From Algoriphagus sp. TR-M9 (lineage in GTDB: Bacteria > Bacteroidota > Bacteroidia > Cytophagales > Cyclobacteriaceae): a DNA stretch of 64,000 nucleotides. Below are positions 50,694 through 58,956 of the stretch, piece by piece. The DNA lies in the NCBI RefSeq assembly GCF_027594545.1, contig NZ_CP115160.1:3964501-4028500 (forward strand). Direction: 5' to 3'. The position numbers and the translations under genes are program-made. Position 1 is the stretch's first letter, and every line of letters starts with the position of its first letter. Under the pieces are notes generated by a model, which made no database searches, was not told the DNA's origin, and saw nothing but the letters and a program-made list of their open reading frames with translations.

Positions 50694-50794
50694 CTGGTCA
50701 GCAGACCGGTACTACGACTTCGCTCAGCACAAGTGACCGGAGACCTGCCTTTGCCGTCAGTCAGGCCGAAGCGGCCTTAATTCTAAAATTGAAC
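50694..50794 (-). repeat. Dispersed repeat family 2, copy 2 (inverted)
   Basis: The inverse of the element at 24214-24314: 86 of 101 aligned positions match with no gaps. It contains the hairpin GGCCGCTTCGGCC and ends ACCGGTCTGCTGACCAG on the minus strand. It lies upstream of the CPYHC-protein gene. Confidence 0.85.
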
Positions 50795-50850
50795 CTTTCC
50801 TCTATTACTTGGCCCTCCTTACCGACAGAAAAGCGGATTTACCAAACAAA

Positions 50851-50880
50851 AAAAGGAGCGAATGGTGATTCGCTCCTTTT
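50851..50880 (-). terminator. Intrinsic terminator of secDF
   Basis: A perfect 13-bp stem AAAAGGAGCGAAT / ATTCGCTCCTTTT around GGTG, followed on the minus strand by a T run, 28 bases after the secDF stop. Confidence 0.9.
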
Positions 50881-50907
50881 ACTTTGGATAATAATTATCT
50901 GAGGTGA

Positions 50908-53886
50908 TTAAGCCACTTTTTTGGTGTCTTTCTCTGCTTTTTCATGGTCTAGCTCTCTCTTCATCAAATCCACTACAATAGGTGTAGCGATGTAAATCGA
51001 TGAATAAGTACCCACCAAAACACCGATAAACAAAGCGAATGAGAATCCTCGCAATACCTCACCACCAAATACCAGCAGCACGATCACTACGATCAAGGTG
51101 GTAAAGGAAGTGATCAAGGTACGACCCAAAGTCAGGTTGATCGCATCATTGAATACTTTCACCAGCTTATTGGTACCACGGGTCTCGATGTTCTCACGGA
51201 TACGGTCAAATACGATCACTGTATCATTGATAGAGTAACCAATCACTGTCAATACCGCCGCGATAAATACCTGATCGATCTCGAATGTAGCTCCAAATGC
51301 ACTCGCAATCGCAAATGCGGCAATCACAAACAAGGTATCGTGAACCAAGGCAATGATGGAAGCCAAAGAGAACTGCCACTTGCGGAATCTCAATAGGATG
51401 TAAAGGAAGATTACTACCAAGGCTACAATCATAGCCTCAGCGGAGGAAGCTTTGATATCATCTGCTACCGTAGCGCCCACTTTGGATGATCCGGTGATGG
51501 CAAATTGACCATCTGCAAGCGTAGTCGCATCTTCTGTAAATGACAAGCCTGTCACCGAAGCGATACCCTCTTTCACTTTGGATTCTACCTCAGCATTGGA
51601 TTCAGCATCGTCTTCATTCACCAAGTAGGAAGTAGTTACTTTCAATACATTATTAGAACCATAGGTTTTCACTTCTACGGATCCTCCAAACTCAGAGTCC
51701 AGGCCAGTCTTCAATTCAGCAGCTGGAATAGCTTCTGTAAACTCCACAATATAAGAACGTCCTCCGGTGAAGTCTACACCGAATTTCAGCCCGTTCACAG
51801 CGGCTATACCAAGACCTAGCACAATAATTCCTGTGGAAATCAAGTAGGCAACTTTACGCTTGCTCAGGAAGTCAAAGTTCAGGGCACTCAAAGCATTTTT
51901 AGCAAATGGAGTGGCAAAGCTGATAGAACTGTTATCCCCTTTCTTACTCATCCAGGACACTATTACTCGGGTAATAAATACCGCAGAGAAGAATGAGGAG
52001 GCAATACCGATCATCAATACAATAGCAAATCCTTTTACCGGGCCTTGTCCCAATGCGTAAAGAATCGCACCGGTAAGGAATGTGGTTACATTGGAATCGA
52101 GAATTGCCGAGAATGCTTTATTGTAACCTGCATTGATCGCTACCATGAGACCGGAACCGTTTCTAAGTTCTTCCTTGATCCTTTCAAAGATCAATACGTT
52201 CGCATCAATGGACATACCAATGGTCAACACGATACCGGCAATACCTGGCAAGGTCAATGCTGCCCCTAGCTGAGCCAGGATGCCCAAGATAAAGAACACG
52301 TTGAACACCAAAGCGGCAATCGCGATGAATCCACCTTTAGCATAGTATGCCACCATGAACAATACTACGATAGTAAGGCCTGCCACCATAGAAAGTAAAC
52401 CTTGATTCAAGGCCTCTTTACCCAAAGTCGGTCCGATGATGCTTTCTTCTACGATTTGCGTAGGAGCAGGGAGAGAACCAGACTTAAGGATATTTGCCAA
52501 ATCCTGCGCTTCCTGCAAAGTAAAGTTGCCGGAAATCTCAGACTGACCGGTCGGGATTTCTCCGTTTACTACCGGAGCAGTGTACACATAGTCATCCAAT
52601 ACTACAGCGATTCTTCTTCCGATATTTTCAGAAGTTAATTTTCTCCATTTTCTGGCACCTTCTGCATTCATCTGCATGGATACCGCTGGTCTGGAAGTCT
52701 GGTCTAGCGTCTGACGGGCATCAGTCACCACATCTCCCTCCAGAGGAGCTTCGTCTGTACCTCTTTCAGCTTTGATCGCATAAAGCTCCAAAGTCTCAGA
52801 TCCATCTTCAGCCACAAACGGCTTGACTCCCCATAGTAACTTAATGTCACGAGGAAGCATAGATACATAGTCTTCATTCTTGATGATCTTATTGATCTCC
52901 ATGGTATCACGTAGATCATACGCCAAACCATAGTTTGGTTTCAACAGGCTGAAAAGCGGAGAAGTGGAATTACTGTTTGGATTAGCTGGGTCTATCTCAG
53001 CCAACTGCTCCTCAAGCGCACTTTTCAATGAATCTTCTTCAGAAAGCGGTTCAGTAGCTACTGAGTCAGTAGCAGTTTCTGTGGATGTGGTAGCTTTATT
53101 TGCAGCTACCCAAGCGGAATTGATAGTTTCTAGAGATCCACCGATTTCATTTACTTCTACCACTTCCCAAAACTGAAGCTTGGCCACACCCTGAAGTAGG
53201 TTACGGACTCTTTCCTGGTTATCAACACCTGGCAATTCGATCTGGATACGACCAGAACCTTGAATTCTCTGGATGTTTGGCTGAGAAGTTCCGAATCTAT
53301 CGATACGTGTTCTTAGGATATTGAAAGAACGCTCGATTGCATTTTCTACTTCATTGTCTATGATTTCCAAAATCTCAGAATCAGAAGATTCAAGAGAAAT
53401 CCTGCCTCTATTTGCTGCTGTCGCAAATATGCTGCTCAGGTTTTTGTCCGGGTTGTTTCTTTGCCAGGCCGCATAGAAAAGGTCGACATACTTTTCAGTT
53501 GAAGTTTTAGCCTCTTCGCGCGCTTCGTCTACTGAGGTATTGAAAGCCGCATCTTTAGGGTTTCCTGCCAGACCTTTTACAATTTCCACCGGGGAAACCT
53601 CCAAAGTCACATGCATACCACCCTGTAAGTCTAGACCAAGGCCAAGCTCAGTCTCTTTTACTTCCTGGTAAGTGAAATCTGCTCCAAGGAAATTGTAAAC
53701 AGGCTCTCTCCAAATGGAGTCCAGATAGCTCTGTCTTTGGGAGAAATCCACATTTCCAGACGCGTCAGTCGCGTACACCTGGGCTTTTTCCTGGATGTTA
53801 TTTGATACAAATGTGAATGACAGATAATACAGACATAGCGCCGTAATAATCACTGTCAAAAACACAATGACACCTTTGTTTTGCAT
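50908..53886 (-). CDS. secDF: Protein translocase subunit SecDF (fused)
   Basis: A 992-residue fusion of SecD and SecF, the proton-driven helpers of the Sec translocon, as usual in Bacteroidota. SecD part: GLDLQGGMHVTLEVSPVEIV near residue 75, the large periplasmic P1 domain, and IGPTLGKEALNQGLLSMVAG with TMs 2-6 (VLTIGMSIDANVLIFERIKE). SecF part: FTGGRSYIVEF (near 700) and ALVHDTLFVIAAFAIA with IGYSINDTVIVFDRIREN. The two 'D-motif' segments (SIDANVLIFER and INDTVIVFDR) are intact. It stands alone with its own terminator. Confidence 0.96.
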   Translation of the reverse strand: MQNKGVIVFLTVIITALCLYYLSFTFVSNNIQEKAQVYATDASGNVDFSQRQSYLDSIWREPVYNFLGADFTYQEVKETELGLGLDLQGGMHVTLEVSPVEIVKGLAGNPKDAAFNTSVDEAREEAKTSTEKYVDLFYAAWQRNNPDKNLSSIFATAANRGRISLESSDSEILEIIDNEVENAIERSFNILRTRIDRFGTSQPNIQRIQGSGRIQIELPGVDNQERVRNLLQGVAKLQFWEVVEVNEIGGSLETINSAWVAANKATTSTETATDSVATEPLSEEDSLKSALEEQLAEIDPANPNSNSTSPLFSLLKPNYGLAYDLRDTMEINKIIKNEDYVSMLPRDIKLLWGVKPFVAEDGSETLELYAIKAERGTDEAPLEGDVVTDARQTLDQTSRPAVSMQMNAEGARKWRKLTSENIGRRIAVVLDDYVYTAPVVNGEIPTGQSEISGNFTLQEAQDLANILKSGSLPAPTQIVEESIIGPTLGKEALNQGLLSMVAGLTIVVLFMVAYYAKGGFIAIAALVFNVFFILGILAQLGAALTLPGIAGIVLTIGMSIDANVLIFERIKEELRNGSGLMVAINAGYNKAFSAILDSNVTTFLTGAILYALGQGPVKGFAIVLMIGIASSFFSAVFITRVIVSWMSKKGDNSSISFATPFAKNALSALNFDFLSKRKVAYLISTGIIVLGLGIAAVNGLKFGVDFTGGRSYIVEFTEAIPAAELKTGLDSEFGGSVEVKTYGSNNVLKVTTSYLVNEDDAESNAEVESKVKEGIASVTGLSFTEDATTLADGQFAITGSSKVGATVADDIKASSAEAMIVALVVIFLYILLRFRKWQFSLASIIALVHDTLFVIAAFAIASAFGATFEIDQVFIAAVLTVIGYSINDTVIVFDRIRENIETRGTNKLVKVFNDAINLTLGRTLITSFTTLIVVIVLLVFGGEVLRGFSFALFIGVLVGTYSSIYIATPIVVDLMKRELDHEKAEKDTKKVA

Positions 53887-53980
53887 GAGAAATTATAATT
53901 ATTAATTGATTGTAAATACAGAAATGAGGCTTACCTGAAGATCAGGAAGCTAAGGGGATACATAGTAAGAGAAAAAGGAA

Positions 53981-54343
53981 TCAGGGCCCTTTAGTGGATA
54001 TTATCCGCTCAAAAAGTATTTCTACGAGCTGATTAGGCTGAAAAACTGAAGCTGTCTCGGTGACGAAGGTAGATCCTTCATACCTTACAATTTCATAGAT
54101 TAAATATAAGGTGTGATGGGAAACGTTGACTACAAATGGAACTACCGCATCTACCGCTACTCCCACAAAAGTCTGATCTTGATCTGCAGGAGGGTTCTGG
54201 TCCTGGTGCTCGACCTTCACGACTTCCGCATCCGTGGTATCAGGGATATATTCTATGCTGGAAATAAACAAACACAACAGCATCGCAAGCATCACCGTGA
54301 GGCGCTGCTGGAATAGATTGCTATTTGTGTGATTTCTTTTCAT
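53981..54343 (-). CDS. Hypothetical protein with N-terminal membrane helix
   Basis: A 120-residue protein with a signal-anchor-like stretch (RLTVMLAMLLCLFISSIEYI), then an acidic part (DTTDAEVVKVEHQDQNPPAD) and a C-terminal region with TLYLIYEIVRYEGSTF and LVEILFERIIS. No family recognised. The ATG at 54343 lies 6 bases after a TATATTTG box, suggesting a leaderless mRNA. It stands between secDF and udk on the same strand. A periplasmic or membrane-anchored accessory role is possible but unproven. Confidence 0.6.
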   Translation of the reverse strand: MKRNHTNSNLFQQRLTVMLAMLLCLFISSIEYIPDTTDAEVVKVEHQDQNPPADQDQTFVGVAVDAVVPFVVNVSHHTLYLIYEIVRYEGSTFVTETASVFQPNQLVEILFERIISTKGP

Positions 54344-54349
54344 TCGCCG

Positions 54350-54357
54350 CAAATATA
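54350..54357 (-). promoter_or_regulatory. -7 box of the hypothetical membrane-anchored gene
   Basis: TATATTTG on the minus strand, 6 bases before the ATG at 54343. No clear TTTG at the -33 position. Confidence 0.45.
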
Positions 54358-54464
54358 GTAAAATGTTTAGATAGAAATATTTTGACACTCAATTTTCTGC
54401 AACTCACTGCTGAAAACCAATCAATTAACTCGTCATCAGCAGATTACGGAAAATATAATTTTGA

Positions 54465-55085
54465 TCAAACTGAGATTCTAGCCCGAAGAAATGTACGAAT
54501 CACATCAAGTGCTTTATCGAAATGCTGATTATTCGGGACGATGATATCGGCATCATTCATAAAAGGCTTGATATACTTTTCGTAGGTTGGCATCACATGC
54601 TGCTCGTAGCGATAGAGCACATCGTCCAGGTCATAGCCGCGTTCCACCTTGTCACGGATAATCCTCCGCTTAAGCTTAATGTGATCTTTGGCATCTATAA
54701 AAATTTTCAGATCCAAAAGTTCCGCCAACTCAGGATAGTACAACACAAAAATCCCCTCCACCACGATCACAGGAGCAGATTTGAAAGTCAGCATTTTTGG
54801 TTTTTTGGCAGCATTATTAAAGGTATACTCTTCCCGCTGCACTGTTTCGCCATTTCTGATCTTACGGATATCGGTCGCATACCCTTCAAAATCTATACTT
54901 TCCGGTCGGTCAAAATTATGCACTCCATGCTCATCTATAGGCTGCATTTCACGAGGTTTGTAGTAATTATCCTGCGAAATCAAGCAAACCTGTCCTGCTT
55001 CGAAAGAATTGAGCAATCGCTCCAAAAACAAGGTCTTGCCCGAAGCAGAACCGCCTGTGATGCCAACAATGAATGGTTTTTGCAT
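54465..55085 (-). CDS. udk: Uridine kinase
   Basis: Phosphorylates uridine (and cytidine) with ATP or GTP in pyrimidine salvage. P-loop GITGGSASGKTLFLERLLNS (residues 9-28), SQDNYYKPREMQPIDEHGVH (Udk motif), FDRPESIDFEGYA and the C-terminal RIIRDKVERGYDLDDVLYRY. 206 residues, normal. The ATG lies 4 bases after a TATCTTTG -7 box, so it is probably leaderless. rdgB is upstream on the same strand. Confidence 0.95.
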   Translation of the reverse strand: MQKPFIVGITGGSASGKTLFLERLLNSFEAGQVCLISQDNYYKPREMQPIDEHGVHNFDRPESIDFEGYATDIRKIRNGETVQREEYTFNNAAKKPKMLTFKSAPVIVVEGIFVLYYPELAELLDLKIFIDAKDHIKLKRRIIRDKVERGYDLDDVLYRYEQHVMPTYEKYIKPFMNDADIIVPNNQHFDKALDVIRTFLRARISV

Positions 55086-55089
55086 GGGG

Positions 55090-55097
55090 CAAAGATA
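55090..55097 (-). promoter_or_regulatory. -7 box of udk
   Basis: TATCTTTG on the minus strand, 4 bases before the udk ATG, with TGTG 18 bases further upstream as a weak -33 element. Confidence 0.5.
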
Positions 55098-55122
55098 AAT
55101 TATTTACTGCCTTTTCACAGAA

Positions 55123-55698
55123 TTACCTATGGTTCAAAAATGTAATAAGTTGCTGTACGGCTTTTCCCCTGTGGGAAATACTGTTCTTGGCTGCCATAGA
55201 AATCTCTGCAAAGGACTGGGAATATCCCTTAGGCTGAAAGACCGGATCATAGCCAAAACCTCCCTGACCAGTTCTCTCCGGCAAAATCTCTCCTTCTGCA
55301 ATACCTTCAAACTTATACTCCTGCCCATCCAGTAACAAGGCTATAACCGTTTTGAATCTGGCCGATCGCAACTCCGTCCCCTCCATTTTTTTCAATAGCA
55401 AATCAATGTTTCGCTCATCGCTCCTAGGCTCACCTGCATAGCGACCAGAATACACCCCCGGTTCACCTGCCAATGCATCCACCTCCAGTCCAGTATCATC
55501 CGCAAAACAATCCACTCCAAAATTCTCTTTAACATACCGGGCCTTCTGGAAGGCATTATACTCCAGCGTATCGCCAGTTTCGGGTAACTCTTCGTGACAG
55601 CCTATATCCTGAAGCGAAACAATTTCAAAATTCGAACCGAGTGCAGCTTTCACTTCTTCGATTTTCTTGGGATTATTGGTAGCAAAGCAGATTTTCAT
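55123..55698 (-). CDS. rdgB: XTP/dITP diphosphatase (HAM1/RdgB)
   Basis: Removes the non-canonical nucleotides XTP and dITP by hydrolysis to the monophosphate, preventing their incorporation. MKICFATNNPKKIEEVKAAL (substrate NNP-K motif), CFADDTGLEVDALAGEPGVY SGRYAG (metal-binding) and FGYDPVFQPKGYSQSFAEIS, SHRGKAVQQL are all present. 191 residues, normal. The ATG is the last codon of dispersed repeat copy D (55696-55819). Confidence 0.94.
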   Translation of the reverse strand: MKICFATNNPKKIEEVKAALGSNFEIVSLQDIGCHEELPETGDTLEYNAFQKARYVKENFGVDCFADDTGLEVDALAGEPGVYSGRYAGEPRSDERNIDLLLKKMEGTELRSARFKTVIALLLDGQEYKFEGIAEGEILPERTGQGGFGYDPVFQPKGYSQSFAEISMAAKNSISHRGKAVQQLITFLNHR

Positions 55699-55819
55699 GT
55701 GTTTGTAATTTGTATTTCAATGGCCATAACCTGTCCCGTGACGAAGGAAACGGGATTGAATCTCGCATACATTATAATCATCCCAGTGTGAGACGATCTT
55801 CGACATGCTCGATTTCATA
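55696..55819 (-). repeat. Dispersed repeat family 1, copy D
   Basis: Shares ACCTGTCCCGTGACGAAGG and the ATTATAATCATCCCAGTGTG block with copy C, and on the minus strand ends in ACAAACACATG, with the final ATG being the rdgB start codon. This is the third case where the element's end is a start codon. Confidence 0.85.
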
Positions 55820-56043
55820 GTTCAAAAATATAGCGATTACTGAATACCTTCCATCATGCCGTTAAATTTTATTCCCTTGACCGAAGCAGAGTTGATAAAC
55901 GCTACTTTGGAGAACTTATAACTTCCATTCCTATCCCAAACCCCATTTCTTCCAGAACCATTAAGCTTTTGTAAAACCTTCCTTATGCCTGTGCATTAAA
56001 AATAGAAACCTGTAATTTCGAATTCCACGTTTGATTCCAAGTC
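55820..56043. other. Intergenic region upstream of the LOG-family gene
   Basis: Together with repeat D this gap spans about 345 bases. I see no gene, hairpin or exact promoter box in it. Confidence 0.4.
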
Positions 56044-56607
56044 ATGAAGAAAATCACCATTTATTGCGGTTCCAGAAAAGGAGATAGTACGGTCTATGAA
56101 TCAGGAGCTCGGGCATTGGCCCAGGAAATGGTGAAGCGAGATCACTCTTTGGTATATGGTGCTGGAAGAGTCGGGCTCATGGGGGTAATCGCTGATGAAA
56201 TGCTGCAAGCAGGCCAGGAAGTATTGGGGATCATCCCTCAGAAACTAGTCGATCGGGAAGTGGCTCACACCGGCTGTACAGAACTGATCGTAGTGGAGAC
56301 CATGCGTGACCGCAAGTGGCTGATGGCAGAGCGGGGCGATGGGTTTATAGCCATGCCCGGTGGCATTGGGACCCTAGAGGAGCTTTTTGAAATCATGACT
56401 TTGAACCAGCTCCATTACATCCAAAAGCCCTTGGGACTTTATAATATTGATGGCTATTACGATAAACTGATAGCGTTTTTGAACCATGCCATGGAGCAGG
56501 GATTTATGTATCCTGAGCAGGAGGAGCTACTCATCGTCTCTGACGATCCTTCTGATCTGCTGGACCAAATGGCAAAATATCAAGCCAAGAGGCCAGCAGA
56601 CTGGTAA
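56044..56607 (+). CDS. LOG family (TIGR00730) protein
   Basis: A 187-residue Rossmann-like protein: YGAGRVGLMGVIADEMLQAG and the diagnostic MPGGIGTLEELFEIMTLNQL (PGGxGTxxE), which identify the LOG (lonely guy) family. Members release cytokinin-type bases from their nucleotides (phosphoribohydrolase activity) or hydrolyse other nucleotides. Its bacterial substrate is not established. It stands alone on the plus strand; the next gene lies 135 bases downstream. Confidence 0.9.
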   Translation: MKKITIYCGSRKGDSTVYESGARALAQEMVKRDHSLVYGAGRVGLMGVIADEMLQAGQEVLGIIPQKLVDREVAHTGCTELIVVETMRDRKWLMAERGDGFIAMPGGIGTLEELFEIMTLNQLHYIQKPLGLYNIDGYYDKLIAFLNHAMEQGFMYPEQEELLIVSDDPSDLLDQMAKYQAKRPADW

Positions 56608-56742
56608 GATCAAAACTATCCTGGATGAGGCAGGTCTTTAGTCCTGTGCAACTAGCATCGACTTCGTACACCCAAGAATTATCACTATTTAAAATTATCC
56701 TAAAAAGATAATTCCTTATTTTTGCGGCAGAACGAGTCCAAA

Positions 56743-57246
56743 ATGATCCAAAAGTTATTTCCACTTGATAAAAATTATATTCTCCGTCAAGCTCAATCTG
56801 AGCTGGAAGAGAAAATGATTGATCGAATGATATTCGAGTTGAAGAGATCGTATACCTTACTTTACAATCCCCTGCGCCTGATGGATCAGACTTTTGCGCA
56901 GATTTTGGACACGTATGAATTTCCCCGTGAGCGAGTTCGCTTAATCTACCGTCAACTTTGTGGGATTTACCGGTACAAGCACGGCGACAATCAGCTGGAG
57001 ATGCTTTTTGATGGCAGAACGCATTTGGACAAGTTTAAAGAAGACTGGTCTGCTGCCTTTATTTCCTATGTTCAGGAATTGGGCATTTATGAGCAATATG
57101 TAAAAAGCATGCTACGAATGACCTTGCTTCACGATACAGAATCCAGAGCCGAATGGGCCGAAAATCACTGCAAAGCATTTATCAATCAACATTTCGAATG
57201 CAAAGTGGTAAAAAGACATGGGGAACTCAGACTAAAAGTCGGATAA
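56743..57246 (+). CDS. Conserved hypothetical protein, 167 residues
   Basis: A soluble, basic, alpha-helical protein. The ATG at 56743 (MIQKLFPLDKNYILRQAQSE) is chosen over a TTG at 56722, which would overlap a TATTTTTG promoter-like box. Features: LKRSYTLLYNPLRLMDQTFA and RVRLIYRQLCGIYRYKHGDN (aromatic and basic), LDKFKEDWSAAFISYVQELG near the middle and a C-terminal HCKAFINQHFECKVVKRHGE. No known motif. It ends at a strong bidirectional terminator shared with gnd. Confidence 0.6.
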   Translation: MIQKLFPLDKNYILRQAQSELEEKMIDRMIFELKRSYTLLYNPLRLMDQTFAQILDTYEFPRERVRLIYRQLCGIYRYKHGDNQLEMLFDGRTHLDKFKEDWSAAFISYVQELGIYEQYVKSMLRMTLLHDTESRAEWAENHCKAFINQHFECKVVKRHGELRLKVG

Positions 57247-57269
57247 ACCGGAAATACCACCTTTACCTA

Positions 57270-57313
57270 GGAATACAAAAGCTCGTTGATTTCTCAACGA
57301 GCTTTTGTATTCC
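57270..57313. terminator. Perfect 20-bp palindromic terminator
   Basis: Arms GGAATACAAAAGCTCGTTGA and its exact complement, 57270-57289 and 57294-57313, around the loop TTTC. It lies between two convergent genes and can end transcription from both sides (TTTTGTATTCC on either strand). Confidence 0.85.
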
Positions 57314-57343
57314 TACGCTCAGATCTCTGAGACTGATTGTTGC

Positions 57344-58762
57344 CTACTGTTTTCCGCCCCATTCGGTATGGAAAATCCCCTCTCTATCTGTTCGCTCATA
57401 AGTATGTGACCCGAAGTGGTCCCGCTGAGCCTGGATCAGATTAAGCGGAAGCTTAGTAGATGTATAGGCGTCGAAATAGCTTAAAGCACTGGAAAGCCCC
57501 GGAACAGGAATCCCGTTTTGTGCAGCATAAGCTACTACCTCACGCACTGCGGGCAAGGTCCCCTGTACTTTTGGTACAAATGATGGAGAAAGCAACAGAT
57601 TAGGGATGGAGTTATCTGCAGTATAAGCCTCGGCGATGTCCGCTAAAAGTCCTGCACGGATAATACACCCTGCTCTCCAGATTTTGGCAATGGTAGCCAT
57701 ATCCAAGTCATATCCGTAATCCTTGGACGCATACATGAGCTGGTGCAATCCTTGGGCATAAGCTATGATAAAGGAGAAATATAATGCTTGTTCTGCCTGA
57801 GCGATCAGTTCCTCTTTCGGTTTATCAGTCACCTCAGGTCTGGAATAAAGCTTGTCAGCCTGGACCCGCTCATCTTTGAGTGCAGAAATCTCCCGCATAC
57901 TCACTGCCATGTCAATCGTAGGCACAGGAATCCCCAAATCCATGGCATTTTGAGAAGTCCATTTACCCGTTCCTTTTTGCTTGGCTTTATCCAAAATCAT
58001 ATCTACCAAATCAGCAGCCGTCAACTCATCTTTCTGCGTGAAAATTTCTGCAGTAATTTCTACTAAAAATGACTGAAGCCTCCCTTCATTCCACTTGGAA
58101 TAGACCTGATGAAGGGCTTCATTGGATAGGTCGCAAGATTTTTTCAGCAGGTCATAAATCTCCGAAGTCAATTGCATCATGGCGTACTCAATGCCATTGT
58201 GCACCATCTTCACGTAGTTTCCGGCTGATTTAGGGCCTAAATATGCCACACAAGGCTCCCCTTTATATTTGGCAGAAACCGCCTCAAAAATCGGTCTTAC
58301 GTGCTCATAGGCAGCTTTGTCTCCACCTGGCATGATACTCGGTCCTTTTCTGGCTCCTTCTGCTCCTCCGGAAACTCCGGATCCGAAAAAGTGTATCCCT
58401 TTCTCCTTAAGATATGCTTCTCGTCGGTCGGTATCGGTAAAGAATGAATTTCCACCATCTATGATAATATCCTCTTTGTCCAGGTATGGCAAAAGGCTTT
58501 CTATGGCCTGATCTACAATTTTGCCTGCCGGTACCAGCAGCATGATTTTGCGGGGCAAAGTAAGGGAATCCACAAAAGTCCGGATCTCTGTGGATGCACT
58601 CACTTTATCCAAATCCCCTCCTTCAGTTTTCAGCGCTTCCACCTTTTCAGGATCCAGATCATAGCCAAAAGCCTTGAAATTGTTATCCGCAACATTCAAA
58701 ATAAAATTTCGCCCCATTACACCGAGGCCGACTAATCCAAAATCATAATTCCTGTTGTCCAT
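57344..58762 (-). CDS. gnd: 6-phosphogluconate dehydrogenase (decarboxylating)
   Basis: Oxidises 6-phosphogluconate to ribulose 5-phosphate and CO2 with NADP, the last oxidative pentose phosphate step. NADP-binding FGLVGLGVMGRNFILNVADN, substrate-binding DGGNSFFTDTDRREAYLKEK and FGSGVSGGAEGARKGPSIMP, and catalytic KMVHNGIEYAMMQLTSEIYD are intact. 472 residues, standard length. It is divergent from zwf-pgl across 194 bases, so the three oxidative-branch genes may share regulation. Confidence 0.96.
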   Translation of the reverse strand: MDNRNYDFGLVGLGVMGRNFILNVADNNFKAFGYDLDPEKVEALKTEGGDLDKVSASTEIRTFVDSLTLPRKIMLLVPAGKIVDQAIESLLPYLDKEDIIIDGGNSFFTDTDRREAYLKEKGIHFFGSGVSGGAEGARKGPSIMPGGDKAAYEHVRPIFEAVSAKYKGEPCVAYLGPKSAGNYVKMVHNGIEYAMMQLTSEIYDLLKKSCDLSNEALHQVYSKWNEGRLQSFLVEITAEIFTQKDELTAADLVDMILDKAKQKGTGKWTSQNAMDLGIPVPTIDMAVSMREISALKDERVQADKLYSRPEVTDKPKEELIAQAEQALYFSFIIAYAQGLHQLMYASKDYGYDLDMATIAKIWRAGCIIRAGLLADIAEAYTADNSIPNLLLSPSFVPKVQGTLPAVREVVAYAAQNGIPVPGLSSALSYFDAYTSTKLPLNLIQAQRDHFGSHTYERTDREGIFHTEWGGKQ

Positions 58763-58872
58763 CTTTAAATATTGTTGTTTATCTGATTTGCATCTAGCCC
58801 ATTTCTACAAAGGGTTAGAAATAAATATGCGTTATTTTTACCAGCATGAAGCCCGAAATTAATGGATTGAAT

Positions 58873-58902
58873 GTTGGCTTTCTAGTAAGATTGATAAATT
58901 TG
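58873..58902 (+). promoter_or_regulatory. Candidate promoter of zwf-pgl
   Basis: TAAATTTG (58895-58902) matches the -7 consensus, with GTTG (58873-58876) 18 bases upstream as the -33 element. The leader would be about 50 bases. The match is imperfect. Confidence 0.5.
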
Positions 58903-58956
58903 TGCCTGCCCGATCTAGGGTTTTGCTATAAAAAATATAAAAATACGCCCTAACTG

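Noticed and set aside
54522..55145. 207-codon plus-strand frame
   Set aside because: It is the antisense of udk; the udk frame has full catalytic motifs.
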